From positions 62,001 to 126,000 of the forward strand of contig JACKJE010000005.1 of the NCBI GenBank assembly GCA_020638135.1: a DNA stretch of 64,000 bases. The letters are read 5' to 3'. The position numbers and the translations under genes were made by a program. The notes under the pieces are model-generated. The model saw only the letters and a list, made by a program, of their open reading frames with translations. It had not been told where the DNA came from and made no database searches. Source of the DNA: Methylobacteriaceae bacterium (lineage in GTDB: Bacteria; Pseudomonadota; Alphaproteobacteria; Rhizobiales; Beijerinckiaceae). Of the stretch, positions 17,547-26,604 are shown one piece after another (position 1 is the first letter of the stretch; each line of letters starts with the position of its first letter).

Positions 17547-17640
17547 TGTCATCCCGGACGGCCGGAGGCCGATCCGGGATTCAGAGCCTCGACCCGACCT
17601 CTGGATCCCGGCTCTCCGCTTTGCTGCGGCCGGGATGACA
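17547..17640. repeat. Interspersed palindromic repeat, family C
   Basis: An imperfect inverted repeat starting TGTCATCCCGGACGGCCGGA and ending GCGGCCGGGATGACA, lying 14 bases past the ETF-QO stop. This TCATCCCGG type is widespread in Hyphomicrobiales genomes. It could end ETF-QO transcripts. Confidence 0.75.
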
Positions 17641-17754
17641 TTGCAGGCAGCCTCAACGCTGCCCCGCGCGCCGTGCAACCGCCCGCCCCACGGCGCGCAT
17701 TGGCCTGCGCCGCGGCGCTGCTTTAGATAAGCGGCGTCTCCCGAAGGAAACGAC

Positions 17755-18993
17755 ATGTCGAATTCCGCTTCAGCGGCCGCAATGCCTCGCCCCCGTATTC
17801 CCGTCGAACTCATCATCGCGGCCGGCTGCGCGATCTCGATCCTGAGTTTCGGTCCGCGATCGTCGATCGGCGCCTTCCAGCGCGACGTGCTCGTCGACAA
17901 TGGCTGGACGCGCGACGTGTTCTCGCTCGCCATCGCCTTGCAGAACCTGCTGTGGGGCCTGGGCCAGCCGCTCGCCGGCGGTTTTGCCGACCGGTTCGGC
18001 GCGGTGCGCGTGCTGATCGCCGGCGCCGCCCTCTATGCGGCGGGTCTCGTTCTCATGGGACTGTCGACCACGCCCTTGATGTTCGGCCTGTCGGCAGGCG
18101 CGCTGATCGGGCTCGGCCTGTCCGGCGCCTCGTTCAATCTGGTGCTCGGCGCCTTCGGGCGTCTCGTGCCGGAGAACAGGCGCTCGATGGCCTTCGGCTT
18201 CGGCACAGCGGCGGGATCGCTCGGGCAATTCCTGTTCGCGCCGCTGGCGGTCGGGCTCATCCAATCCTTCGGCTGGCGCAACACGTCCTTCATCTTCGCG
18301 GGCATGCTGATCCTGATCGCGCCGCTCGCCTTCGCGCTGGCGACGCCGCGCGAAAAGGCGCCCGCCGAGGGCGCCGCGCCCGCGCCTTCGATCGGCGAAG
18401 CGATCCGGCAGGCCTTCACGCATCGCTCCTATGTGCTGCTGGTGACCGGCTATTTCACCTGCGGCTTCCAGCTCGCCTTCATCACCACGCATTTCCAGAT
18501 CTACCTCACCGACAAGGGCCTCGATCCGCGCGTCGGCGGATGGGCGTTCGCGATGATCGGCATTTTCAACATGGTGGGGTCGCTGACCTCGGGTTGGCTC
18601 GGCACGCGCATGCCGCGACGCTACATCCTCTCCTTCATATATTTCGCGCGCGCCGCCACGACGCTGGTCTTTCTGATGATTCCGGCAAGCCCGGCCTCGG
18701 CGCTGATCTTCGGCGCTGTCACAGGCTTGCTGTGGCTCTCCACCGTGCCGCCGACGTCGTCGCTCGTCGGGCTGATGTTCGGCACGCGCAATTTCTCGAT
18801 GCTGTTCGGCTTCGCCTTCGTCAGTCACCAGATCGGCGGCTTTCTCGGCGCGCTGCTCGGCGGCGCGATCTACGAGCAGACCGGCTCCTACATGCCGGTC
18901 TGGGCGCTTTCGATCTTCTTCGGCGTGGCGTCCGCGCTGATCAATCTGCCGATCGAGGAAAAGCCGGCGGAACCGAAGGTTGTGGCGGCCTGA
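17755..18993 (+). CDS. MFS transporter
   Basis: A 412-residue major facilitator with about twelve hydrophobic segments. It resembles the oxalate-formate or monocarboxylate branch. The loop 2-3 motif appears as GGFADRFGAVRVL near residues 75-87, and GTRMPRRYIL is the matching motif of the second half. The cytoplasmic middle loop is Ala/Pro-rich. It lies 56 bases before the acryloyl-CoA reductase gene on the same strand, so a carboxylate substrate is plausible but unproven. Confidence 0.8.
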   Translation: MSNSASAAAMPRPRIPVELIIAAGCAISILSFGPRSSIGAFQRDVLVDNGWTRDVFSLAIALQNLLWGLGQPLAGGFADRFGAVRVLIAGAALYAAGLVLMGLSTTPLMFGLSAGALIGLGLSGASFNLVLGAFGRLVPENRRSMAFGFGTAAGSLGQFLFAPLAVGLIQSFGWRNTSFIFAGMLILIAPLAFALATPREKAPAEGAAPAPSIGEAIRQAFTHRSYVLLVTGYFTCGFQLAFITTHFQIYLTDKGLDPRVGGWAFAMIGIFNMVGSLTSGWLGTRMPRRYILSFIYFARAATTLVFLMIPASPASALIFGAVTGLLWLSTVPPTSSLVGLMFGTRNFSMLFGFAFVSHQIGGFLGALLGGAIYEQTGSYMPVWALSIFFGVASALINLPIEEKPAEPKVVAA

Positions 18994-19049
18994 TTTCGCG
19001 TCTAGGACTCCAGACTGACCAAGCGACCCGTCCGAGGAGAGGAAACCGC

Positions 19050-20036
19050 GTGAGCACGTTCAAGGCCATCCGCATCGACAAGGACGACAACGGCTATCGC
19101 GCCGGCCTGACCGATTTCGACGAGAACGACCTGATGGAGGGCGATGTCACGGTCGTCGTTTCGCATTCCTGCGTGAACTACAAGGACGGCCTCGCCATCA
19201 CCGGCAAGTCGCCGGTCGTGCGCCGCTTCCCGATGATCCCGGGCATCGATTTCGCGGGCGTGGTCTCGGCCTCCTCGAACCCGAATTTCAAGGAAGGCGA
19301 CAAGGTCATCCTCAACGGCTGGGGCGTCGGCGAGACGCATATGGGCGGCTATGCCCAGAAGGCGCGCGTGAAGGGCGACTGGCTGACGCCGCTGCCGGCC
19401 GGGCTCTCGCCCGCCGAAGCCATGGCGATCGGCACGGCCGGCTATACGGCCATGCTTTGCGTGCTGGCGCTGGAGAAGCACGGCATGACGCCGGACCGCG
19501 GTCCAGCGCTCGTCACGGGCGCGGCCGGCGGCGTCGGCTCCGTCGCCATCGCGCTGCTGGCCAAGCTCGGCTGGAGCGTGATCGCCTCGACCGGCCGCGC
19601 CTCGGAAGAGGTCTATCTGCGCGGCCTCGGCGCGAGCGAGATCATCGACCGCGCGGAATTGTCCGCGCCCGGCCGTCCGCTCGGCAAGGAGCGCTGGGCT
19701 TCCGCCGTCGACAGCGTCGGCTCGGTCACGCTCGCCAATGTGCTGGCGCAGACCAAATATGGCGGCGCGGTCGCCGCCTGCGGCCTCGCCCAGGGCATGG
19801 ACCTGCCGGCGACGGTCGCGCCCTTCATTCTGCGCGGCGTGTCGCTGCTCGGCGTCGACAGCGTGATGGCGCCTCAGGCGGTTCGCCGCGAAGCCTGGGG
19901 ACGGCTCGCCAGCGATCTCGACCGCGCCAGGCTCGCGGCCATGACGTCCACGGTCAAGCTGGCCGATACGCCGCATGTCGCCGCCGAAATCCTCGCCGGC
20001 CGCACGCGCGGCCGCGTCGTGGTGGAAATCGGCTGA
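19050..20036 (+). CDS. acuI: Acryloyl-CoA reductase (AcuI/YhdH) family oxidoreductase
   Basis: A 328-residue zinc-free medium-chain reductase. AcuI reduces acrylyl-CoA to propionyl-CoA with NADPH, in DMSP, 3-hydroxypropionate or beta-alanine metabolism. Seen here: SHSCVNYKDGLAITGKSPVV and PMIPGIDFAGVV at the N-terminus, VTGAAGGVGSVAIALL for the dinucleotide, and the conserved tail HVAAEILAGRTRGRVVV. The start is GTG at 19050, with GAGGAGAGGAAA upstream. The MFS gene before it may supply the substrate. Confidence 0.88.
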   Translation: MSTFKAIRIDKDDNGYRAGLTDFDENDLMEGDVTVVVSHSCVNYKDGLAITGKSPVVRRFPMIPGIDFAGVVSASSNPNFKEGDKVILNGWGVGETHMGGYAQKARVKGDWLTPLPAGLSPAEAMAIGTAGYTAMLCVLALEKHGMTPDRGPALVTGAAGGVGSVAIALLAKLGWSVIASTGRASEEVYLRGLGASEIIDRAELSAPGRPLGKERWASAVDSVGSVTLANVLAQTKYGGAVAACGLAQGMDLPATVAPFILRGVSLLGVDSVMAPQAVRREAWGRLASDLDRARLAAMTSTVKLADTPHVAAEILAGRTRGRVVVEIG

Positions 20037-20157
20037 TCCAATCGGCTCGAACGGGCGGCGTCCCCAAAATGCCGCCTGAAGACCTAGATTTGGATCAAGG
20101 ACAGGGCCACATTCGAGGAACGATGGTTTCCCGACAACGCGATCAAGGCGGGGATAG

Positions 20158-20625
20158 ATGAGCAGCGCATTCACACGCGAAAACGACGACACCGAATCCG
20201 TCGAGGACATCGGCGAGCGCCCCGTCAGCCCGCATCGCAATCTGGTGACGCCGGAAGGTCTGGCGCAGATCGAGCACGAACTGGAGGCCGCGCGCGTCGC
20301 TTTCGCCAAGGCCGAACATGATCGCGAACGCCGGGCGATCGCGCTGGCCGCGCGCGACCTGAACTACTGGAGCGCGCGCCGCGCCAATGCCGAACTCGTG
20401 CATCCCATCGCCGACAAGTCCGAAGTGCGTTTCGGCCATACGGTCACGGTCAAGATGACCAAGGGCAAGAAGGAAAGCTTCAAGATCGTCGGCGAGGACG
20501 AGGCGGACCCCGCCAAGGGCCTGATCCCGCACGTCGCCCCGCTCGCCGTTGCGCTGATCGGCAAGGAAGTCGGCGACAAGGTCGAGGTCAAGCACGAGAA
20601 GGCGGAGATCGTCGCGATCGCCTGA
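20158..20625 (+). CDS. GreA/GreB-family RNA polymerase secondary-channel factor
   Basis: A 155-residue Gre-type protein. The N-terminal coiled coil begins LVTPEGLAQIEHELEAARVA, and the C-terminal FKBP-like domain has VRFGHTVTVKM, FKIVGEDEADPAKG and LIGKEVGDKVEV. True GreA/GreB carry an acidic LGDxxENA-type tip between the coils that triggers transcript cleavage. Here that position reads LAARDLNYWSARRANAELV, with one Asp and no matching Glu cluster. It may therefore bind the polymerase without supporting cleavage, as proposed for other Gre-like proteins. A strong terminator follows. Confidence 0.82.
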   Translation: MSSAFTRENDDTESVEDIGERPVSPHRNLVTPEGLAQIEHELEAARVAFAKAEHDRERRAIALAARDLNYWSARRANAELVHPIADKSEVRFGHTVTVKMTKGKKESFKIVGEDEADPAKGLIPHVAPLAVALIGKEVGDKVEVKHEKAEIVAIA

Positions 20626-20645
20626 CCCTTCGGGAGATTTTCCGG

Positions 20646-20680
20646 GCGCGCCGCGGCTTCCGCGGCGCGCTTCTTTTTTT
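20646..20680 (+). terminator. Rho-independent terminator after the gre-like gene
   Basis: A perfect 11-bp stem, GCGCGCCGCGG (20646-20656) with CCGCGGCGCGC (20660-20670), has a three-base loop and is followed by TTCTTTTTTT. Confidence 0.93.
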
Positions 20681-20690
20681 GAGCACGGCG

Positions 20691-21566
20691 CTATTCGCCC
20701 GCCAGGCGCGCCTTTTCCTTGGAAAGATACGACCAGGCGTGATCCATGAAGGCGCGCACGCGCGCCGCGCCCTTGAGGTCGGCGTGGGTCAAAAGCCAGA
20801 GCGCGCTGGTCGTCGACGGCTTCGCGTCCATCCGCGTCAGCTCGGGCATGGAATCGCCGACCACGCGCGGCAGCACCGCTAGACCGAGGCCGGCGGCTGC
20901 GCCGAGCGCGGCGATATGCATGGAATTGACGCGCGCGACCACGCGCGCGCCCGGCACATTGCGCGCAATCCAGTTCGCCGGCTCGATTTCCTCGATCGGC
21001 GGGCCGAAGCCGATGTAGAGCGCGTCGGGCCCAAGCGGGTCGCAGCGCGCGAGGTCGGATCCGGCCTTCGCGTAGACTCCCCATGCCATCGGCCCGATCT
21101 TGCGGCCGACCAGCGTGTCGGGCGGCTCGGAGGTCGCGCGGATCGCGACGTCGGCGTCCCGCCGCGAGAGGTTGAACGAGGCGTTGGAGACGATGATGTC
21201 CACCCGGATTTCTGGAAAGGCCGCGCGAAAGCTCGCGAACATCGGCGCGAGCAGCGAGCCGAACAGGGAATCGGTCGTCGTGACACGCAATTCGCCGCGC
21301 GGGCGCTCGTCCTGCCCGGCCAGACGGCGCTCGAATTCCACGACGCCGTCGGACATGCGCTTGGCGAGCGCCACCATTTCCTCGCCGGCCCCGGTCGGCG
21401 CGTAGCCCGCGCGCGACCGTTCGAACAGGGGCCTGCCGAGATCGGCCTCGATCTGGCCGAGACGGCGAAAGACCGTCGAATGGTTGAGACCGAGCGCTTC
21501 GGCCGCGCCGACGAGCGAGCGGGCTTCGGCGATTGCGCGCACCAGCCGGAAATCATCCCAATTCAT
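20691..21566 (-). CDS. LysR-family transcriptional regulator
   Basis: A 291-residue LysR regulator. The N-terminal winged helix is MNWDDFRLVRAIAEARSLVG through GLNHSTVFRRLGQIEADLG; the substrate-binding domain starts near residue 92 (GELRVTTTDSLFGSLL). The subgroup acts on divergent or distant targets often involved in stress or aromatic metabolism, but no target is obvious here. It lies 30 bases downstream of the threonylcarbamoyl-AMP synthase gene on the same strand and may be cotranscribed with it. Confidence 0.85.
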   Translation of the reverse strand: MNWDDFRLVRAIAEARSLVGAAEALGLNHSTVFRRLGQIEADLGRPLFERSRAGYAPTGAGEEMVALAKRMSDGVVEFERRLAGQDERPRGELRVTTTDSLFGSLLAPMFASFRAAFPEIRVDIIVSNASFNLSRRDADVAIRATSEPPDTLVGRKIGPMAWGVYAKAGSDLARCDPLGPDALYIGFGPPIEEIEPANWIARNVPGARVVARVNSMHIAALGAAAGLGLAVLPRVVGDSMPELTRMDAKPSTTSALWLLTHADLKGAARVRAFMDHAWSYLSKEKARLAGE

Positions 21567-21596
21567 GGCCCTGCCAATCCCTGCGAGGCGGCCCGG

Positions 21597-22598
21597 CTAC
21601 CCGCCGTCCCGCGGCGCGGCGGCGCGCGCTAGCCGGTCCCGGATCGCCTCGCCGATATTGTCGGCGGGAATGGGCGCTACGGCAATCGCCGCGGCTCCCG
21701 TCGCATCGAGTTCGCGCAGGCAGAAATATAGCCGCGCGGCCGCCTCGACCAGATCGCCGCGCGGCGAAAGGTCGAGAACCGCCGTGCTCGAGCCCGCACT
21801 GAAACGCCCGGCGAAATCGAGCCCCGCTTCGCCCGGGCGCAGGTCGAGCGCATCGAGCCGCAGACGGGCGCGCGGCGCATAGTGGGAGGCGAGCATGCCC
21901 GGCGCCTCGACCTTGCCCGCGACCGGCGTCGCCAGAGGGCCGACCAGCGCCTCGATGTCCGCCCGCGGCACACCCCCCGGCCGCAGCAGGACAGGCGGGC
22001 CATCGAGACAGGCGACAATGGTCGATTCCAGTCCGACCGAGGTCGGGCCGGCGTCGAGAACGGCGTCGATGCGGTCGGCGAGGTCTTCCAGCACATGCGC
22101 CGCCGTGACCGGGCTGACCCGCCCCGAGCGATTGGCCGAGGGCGCGGCGACAGGGCGGCCGACGCGCGCCAGCATGGCCTGCGCGACCGGGTGGTTGGGA
22201 ACGCGCAGGGCGACCGATGCGAGGCCGGCGCGGGCCAGTTCGCAAACGCTCGCGCCTTCGGCGACGGGGAGGACGAGGGTCAGCGGACCGGGCCAGAAGG
22301 CTTTCGCCAGCCGCTCGGCGGCCTCCGAAAACCGCCCCTCGCGCCGCGCCGCCTCGAGGCCCGTGACATGGGCGATCAGCGGGTTGAAGGCCGGCCGGCC
22401 CTTGGCGGCGTAAATTTTCGCGACCGCCTCCGGCGAGGTCGCGTCGGCGCCGAGCCCGTAGACCGTTTCCGTCGCAAAGGCGACGAGGCCGCCCTCGCGC
22501 AGGATTCGCGCGGCTTCCGCGACGCCCGTGTCGTCCGGGCCTAGAATGCGGGCGGTCCTGCTCGTCTGCTGGGTCAAGGCGCTTTGCCGATCGGCCAA
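21597..22598 (-). CDS. L-threonylcarbamoyladenylate synthase (Sua5 type)
   Basis: A 333-residue two-domain enzyme that makes threonylcarbamoyl-AMP for the tRNA modification t6A. The YrdC domain has GGLVAFATETVYGLGADAT, IYAAKGRPAFNPLIAHV and APSANRSGRVSPVTAAHV; the C-terminal Sua5 domain contains APGMLASHYAPRARLRL. The length fits Sua5 rather than the short TsaC. The longest frame starts at TTG 22598 without a clear ribosome site, so the true start may be a few codons downstream. Confidence 0.92.
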   Translation of the reverse strand: MADRQSALTQQTSRTARILGPDDTGVAEAARILREGGLVAFATETVYGLGADATSPEAVAKIYAAKGRPAFNPLIAHVTGLEAARREGRFSEAAERLAKAFWPGPLTLVLPVAEGASVCELARAGLASVALRVPNHPVAQAMLARVGRPVAAPSANRSGRVSPVTAAHVLEDLADRIDAVLDAGPTSVGLESTIVACLDGPPVLLRPGGVPRADIEALVGPLATPVAGKVEAPGMLASHYAPRARLRLDALDLRPGEAGLDFAGRFSAGSSTAVLDLSPRGDLVEAAARLYFCLRELDATGAAAIAVAPIPADNIGEAIRDRLARAAAPRDGG

Positions 22599-22729
22599 TC
22601 TGGTTTACTTATGAACAAATAACCGGCCGATCGAACAGCCGGGGCTCAGCGGTGCTATCGCATATCGTGTCCGGCGCCGACATGCATTTCATGAGAATTG
22701 GCGTGCGGAGGCGCGCTCCGGGAGGCAGC

Positions 22730-23479
22730 ATGACAGACGAAGTCCAGATTTCCGTCGCCGACGGCGTGATGCGCATCACCATGAACCGGCCGGCGAAGAA
22801 GAACGCGCTGACCGGCCCGATGTACGACGCGATGACGGCGGCGCTGGAACGCGCCGACGCCTCCGACGATATTCGCGCCGTCATGCTGGAGGGATCGGGC
22901 GGCTCGTTCACCGCCGGCAACGATCTTGCCGATTTCCTCGCCACCGCAACCCGCGGCGACGAGCCGCGCGCGAGCTATTTCATCAAGAAGATCGCCCTTC
23001 TCGAAACGCCGATCGTGACGGCGGTCGATGGCGTGGCGGTCGGCGTCGGTACGACGCTGCTGTTCCATTGCGACCTCGTCTATGCGACGCCGGCGGCGAA
23101 ATTCCGCATGCCCTTCCTCGATCTGGGGCTGGTGCCGGAGGCCGCCTCCTCGATCCTCGCGCCGGCGCGTTTCGGCATGGCCAAGGCCAGCGAATACATC
23201 CTGCTGGCGGAGGTCTTCGGGCCGCAGGAGGCCGAGAAACTCGGGCTGATCAACGGGATCGTCGCCCCCGAGGCGCTCGGCGAGACCGCGATGGCCGCCG
23301 CCCGCAAGCTCGCCGCCAAGCCCGCCGCCGCCATGCGCGCAGCGCGCAGGTTGATGCGCGGCGACCGCAAGGAGATCGAGGCCGCGATCGGGCGCGAGAT
23401 GGTCGCCTTCGGCGAGGCGCTGCGCTCGGAAGACGCGAAAGCGGCCTTCACGGCATTCCTCAGCAAGGCGAAGGGTTAG
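22730..23479 (+). CDS. Enoyl-CoA hydratase/isomerase family protein
   Basis: A 249-residue crotonase-fold protein. The oxyanion-hole regions are GGSFTAGNDLADF and AVDGVAVGVGTTLLFHCDLV. In the rat hydratase two glutamates (144 and 164) add water. The first lies in a GGGCELA-type motif, which here reads GVGTTLL, so it appears to be Thr. The second corresponds to the Glu in LGLVPEAAS. A single acid is typical of enoyl-CoA isomerases and some other crotonases, so hydratase activity is doubtful. GGGAGG lies before the ATG. Its stop overlaps the end of the convergent gene. Confidence 0.83.
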   Translation: MTDEVQISVADGVMRITMNRPAKKNALTGPMYDAMTAALERADASDDIRAVMLEGSGGSFTAGNDLADFLATATRGDEPRASYFIKKIALLETPIVTAVDGVAVGVGTTLLFHCDLVYATPAAKFRMPFLDLGLVPEAASSILAPARFGMAKASEYILLAEVFGPQEAEKLGLINGIVAPEALGETAMAAARKLAAKPAAAMRAARRLMRGDRKEIEAAIGREMVAFGEALRSEDAKAAFTAFLSKAKG

Positions 23480-24006
23480 GCGGCCGAGAACAATTCGTTG
23501 GCGATCGCCTGGGGATCGCGGCCCTCGACCAGATGGCCGTGGTTGATCAGCAATTCGGCGGCGTGGAGCCGGCCGCGCATGCGGGCGGTCGCCTGCGCGC
23601 AGATCTCCGAAATTTGTTCGCCGTAATCGGCAGCGCCGGAGGCGACGGCGCGCGAAATGGCGTCGACGGCGCCGACGCCGCATTCGGCAAGTTTTTCGAC
23701 GCTGGCCTCGAACAGGGCGCGAAAGCCGGGATCGAGCCGGGCATAGACCGAAAGCGCCTCGGCGCTGCCGGGCAGCGGCGATTGCATGAAATAGGCGCGA
23801 TAGCTGGTCGGGCGCCAGGCGGCGATGTCGTCAGCGAGCTCCGGCATGGTCGGAAGCAGCTCGATCAGCATCAGTATTTCATTGTAAACATTGAGAAAAT
23901 CGTTGGCGAGACCGGACGCCGGATTGACCAGCGCCATGGCGCGCGACTCCAACGAGTCCGCGCCCGCGCAATCAAAATCGGCATTGTGATCTTCGCTCAA
24001 AGACAT
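23476..24006 (-). CDS. Conserved hypothetical protein
   Basis: A 176-residue soluble, helix-rich protein without signal peptide or membrane segment. Notable stretches are GLANDFLNVYNEILMLIELL and SYRAYFMQSPLPGSAEALSV. I chose the ATG at 24006 (MSLSEDHN); one ten codons earlier has no ribosome site. It overlaps the end of the convergent crotonase gene by four bases and is divergent from the SRAP gene. I do not recognise the family. Confidence 0.55.
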   Translation of the reverse strand: MSLSEDHNADFDCAGADSLESRAMALVNPASGLANDFLNVYNEILMLIELLPTMPELADDIAAWRPTSYRAYFMQSPLPGSAEALSVYARLDPGFRALFEASVEKLAECGVGAVDAISRAVASGAADYGEQISEICAQATARMRGRLHAAELLINHGHLVEGRDPQAIANELFSAA

Positions 24007-24088
24007 GCTTTCGACGCAGCCCTGGAAGGGGCACATTAGCCACGGATTTCATAACAACTTGTTTCCCCGACGCCGTCGCGAGGCCCCA

Positions 24089-24766
24089 ATGTGCGGACGC
24101 TACGCCATCACCCTGCCCCCCGAAGCGATGCGCCAGCTGTTCGGCTACATCGAGCAGCCGAATTTCCCGCCGCGCTACAATGTGGCGCCGACGCAAGCCG
24201 TTCCGATCGTGCGCGCGGCGCAGGGCGTTCGGCATTTCGGTCTGGTGCGCTGGGGGTTTCTGCCGGGCTTCGTGAAGGACCCCAAGACCTTTCCGCTCAT
24301 CATCAACGCACGCGCCGAGGGCATAGCGACGAAGCCCAGTTTTCGCGCGGCGATCCGCCGGCGGCGCTGCCTGTTCATCGCCGACGGCTGGTATGAGTGG
24401 CGCCGCGCGACCGACGCGCAGGGCAAGATGGTTAAGCAACCCTTTCTGTTTCGCGCACGCGACAGGGGCGCGCTCGCCTTCGCGGGATTGTGGGAGACCT
24501 GGTCCGATCCGCAGGGCGGCGAAGTCGAGACAGGCTGCATGATCACGACCTGCGCCAACGCCGCGACGGTCGCGATCCACGACCGCATGCCCGCGATCAT
24601 CGCGCCTGCCGATTTCGATCAATGGCTCGACTGTTCCGACGACCGCGTTACGCGCGCGGACATGCTGAGGCCGGCGGCGGACGAGGCGATCGAATTCTTC
24701 GAAGTGTCGTCGAAGGTGAATTCCTACAAGAGCGAGGGGCCGGAATTGCAGGAGGCTGTCCGATAG
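24089..24766 (+). CDS. SOS response-associated peptidase family (SRAP/YedK/HMCES)
   Basis: A 225-residue SRAP protein, which shields abasic sites in single-stranded DNA by forming a thiazolidine link through Cys2. The start MCGRYAITLP leaves Cys2 exposed after Met removal. The other active residues are present: Asn in RYNVAPTQ, INARAEG, Glu in GWYEW and His in IHDRMPAII. A canonical LexA box is not seen in the 80 bases upstream, so SOS control is not supported here despite the family name. Confidence 0.93.
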   Translation: MCGRYAITLPPEAMRQLFGYIEQPNFPPRYNVAPTQAVPIVRAAQGVRHFGLVRWGFLPGFVKDPKTFPLIINARAEGIATKPSFRAAIRRRRCLFIADGWYEWRRATDAQGKMVKQPFLFRARDRGALAFAGLWETWSDPQGGEVETGCMITTCANAATVAIHDRMPAIIAPADFDQWLDCSDDRVTRADMLRPAADEAIEFFEVSSKVNSYKSEGPELQEAVR

Positions 24767-24946
24767 ACGCGAAAGGCAGCCGCGTCGAAACCTTTCGAAA
24801 AAACAGGTTCAATTTTGTGTTGATGCAGGCACTGAAATTTCACCGCATCACGCGCCACGCAGCCTTGTCGCGCATGACGTGTGGTATTGCCGACACAGCG
24901 CATGGCTCGTGTCGCAAGGGCTTCAGCGCCGTGTTGAAGGCGTAAG

Positions 24947-24969
24947 CCGGTCGATATAGTGTTGACCGG
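24947..24969. promoter_or_regulatory. Inverted repeat upstream of the TPS transporter
   Basis: The arms CCGGTC and GACCGG are separated by eleven bases, 46 bases before the chosen start. The 248-base gap between the SRAP gene and this operon holds nothing else recognisable and is visibly richer in A and T than its surroundings. Confidence 0.35.
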
Positions 24970-25014
24970 TTGGAGTCGTTGCGAGTGCGTCAGTCTCAAT
25001 TGACGGTTTCCCGA

Positions 25015-26592
25015 ATGCCCAACACTATTTCAATACATCGCATTACGGTTGAAAGAATTTCGGCGCTTTTCGTCGCGCTTTTTCTGGTTCTTTCGCTGGC
25101 CGGCGTAGCACGTGCGGGGGGACGCGCCGGCGCCGCGCCCGCCTGGGCGGATATTTCCGGCACGACGATCTACGACCGCGAGCATCTCTGGGCGTATATC
25201 TCGGCCCATGCGGTCAATTCCGGCCACATCGACGACGCCGAGGCGATCGCCGCCACGATCGAACAGCTCTACCGCGAGGACGGCTATTTCCTCGCGCGTG
25301 TCGAGGTGCGGCGGGACCCGCGCCAGGGTCTTGTCGAGTTCGCAATTCGCGAAGGCAGGGTTTCCACGATCGCGATCGAGGGCTTCGAACCGCCGATCGT
25401 GGCCAAGCTGCACGCCTATTTCGATCAGGCGGTCGGCGGCGGGCCGGTGCGCCTCGATAAATTCGAGCGGGCCGTCGCGCTCGCCGGCGACCTCGCCGGC
25501 GTGGCGGTGAGAACAGAATTCGCTGACGAAGCGCCGGACGGTTCGTCGACGCTGAAGGTTATCGGACGCGCGATCACGCAACGTGGCAGCTTGACGGTCG
25601 ACAATCCGCCGCGCCGGCTCGGCAAGAGCGCCTCGGCCTTCCTGACGCAGGAGCTCTATTCGACCTTCACCGGCGGCGACATGCTCCGTCTCAGCATCGC
25701 CGGGAACAAGGTTTTCCGCCACGACGACAAGACCCTGTATGGCGGCGTGCACTATCGCGCGCCGTTCGGCGGCCTGGGAAGCTACTTCGAATTGTTCGCG
25801 GGCAATTCGCTGGCGCGGCGCAATTTCAACGGGACTCTGGAGGATTCCTCGCAGCACGGACTGAATGCGATCGCGCTAGTCGGTCATCCAATCATCCGGG
25901 ATCTGCATCAGTTCCTGTTCGTGCTCGCCGAACTCGACTATCTGCGCGGCAAGACGGTCACCAGCGGCGGCGGCCTGGCCAGTCAGGCCAGCGTCTCGCG
26001 CGGCTCTCTCGTCTACGGGCTAGTGCAGGATGGCGGCGGCACGATGGTGACCGGCATGACTGTTTCGTTCGGCCGCGCGCATCAGGATCCGAACCAGGGT
26101 TATGTCCCAGTCGACCGCAATTTCTGGCACGTGCGGGCCGGGTTCGGCTGGCTGCGGCCGCTGGACGCCATCCTTCCCGAACTTGCCTTCCGGACGGAAG
26201 TGATCGGGCAATTCACCTCGTCGCGACTTCCCGATGTCGAGAAATTCTACCTCGGCGACCGGCACAGGATGCGCGGGTACAATTTTGCGGAATTCGAGGC
26301 GAGCGCCGGGGCGACCGGGACATTCGAACTCAGCCGTCATTTCAGTTTCGGGGGCGCCAATCTCTTTGGCGTGACGCCCTACGCGTTCGTCGACGCCGGC
26401 GTGGTTCGCCTGCGCGACCAGATCGGAGTCGGGAAAATCGATCGCGGTCTCGTTTCGGTGGGCTTCGGCGCCAAGGCGTCCGCGTTCAACCGGGTCGCGC
26501 TGAATTCCTGGCTCGCGTTTCCGCTCAGCCGCGGCGCCTCGGGGAAGACGCCTTCCCCTGCCGCATACGTCAGCCTGACGACCTTTTGGTGA
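25015..26592 (+). CDS. ShlB/FhaC/HecB-type two-partner-secretion outer-membrane transporter
   Basis: A 525-residue TpsB-like protein of the Omp85 superfamily, which exports a partner across the outer membrane. After a signal peptide (ISALFVALFLVLSLAGVARA), a POTRA-like region has TIEQLYREDGYFLARVEVRR and GLVEFAIREGRVSTIAIEGF. The remainder alternates in the manner of a 16-strand barrel and ends in a C-terminal Trp (SLTTFW), as outer-membrane barrels often end in an aromatic residue. RHRMRGYNFAEF resembles the conserved VRGY motif of loop 6. The ATG at 25015 is chosen to place the signal peptide; TTGs upstream are possible. The repeat-protein gene begins 12 bases after its stop. Confidence 0.83.
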   Translation: MPNTISIHRITVERISALFVALFLVLSLAGVARAGGRAGAAPAWADISGTTIYDREHLWAYISAHAVNSGHIDDAEAIAATIEQLYREDGYFLARVEVRRDPRQGLVEFAIREGRVSTIAIEGFEPPIVAKLHAYFDQAVGGGPVRLDKFERAVALAGDLAGVAVRTEFADEAPDGSSTLKVIGRAITQRGSLTVDNPPRRLGKSASAFLTQELYSTFTGGDMLRLSIAGNKVFRHDDKTLYGGVHYRAPFGGLGSYFELFAGNSLARRNFNGTLEDSSQHGLNAIALVGHPIIRDLHQFLFVLAELDYLRGKTVTSGGGLASQASVSRGSLVYGLVQDGGGTMVTGMTVSFGRAHQDPNQGYVPVDRNFWHVRAGFGWLRPLDAILPELAFRTEVIGQFTSSRLPDVEKFYLGDRHRMRGYNFAEFEASAGATGTFELSRHFSFGGANLFGVTPYAFVDAGVVRLRDQIGVGKIDRGLVSVGFGAKASAFNRVALNSWLAFPLSRGASGKTPSPAAYVSLTTFW

Positions 26593-26604
26593 GGAAGAGT
26601 TGAC

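Noticed and set aside
24007..24088. LexA box upstream of the SRAP gene
   Set aside because: No GTTC-N7-GTTC or its complement occurs in the gap, despite the SOS-related family name.
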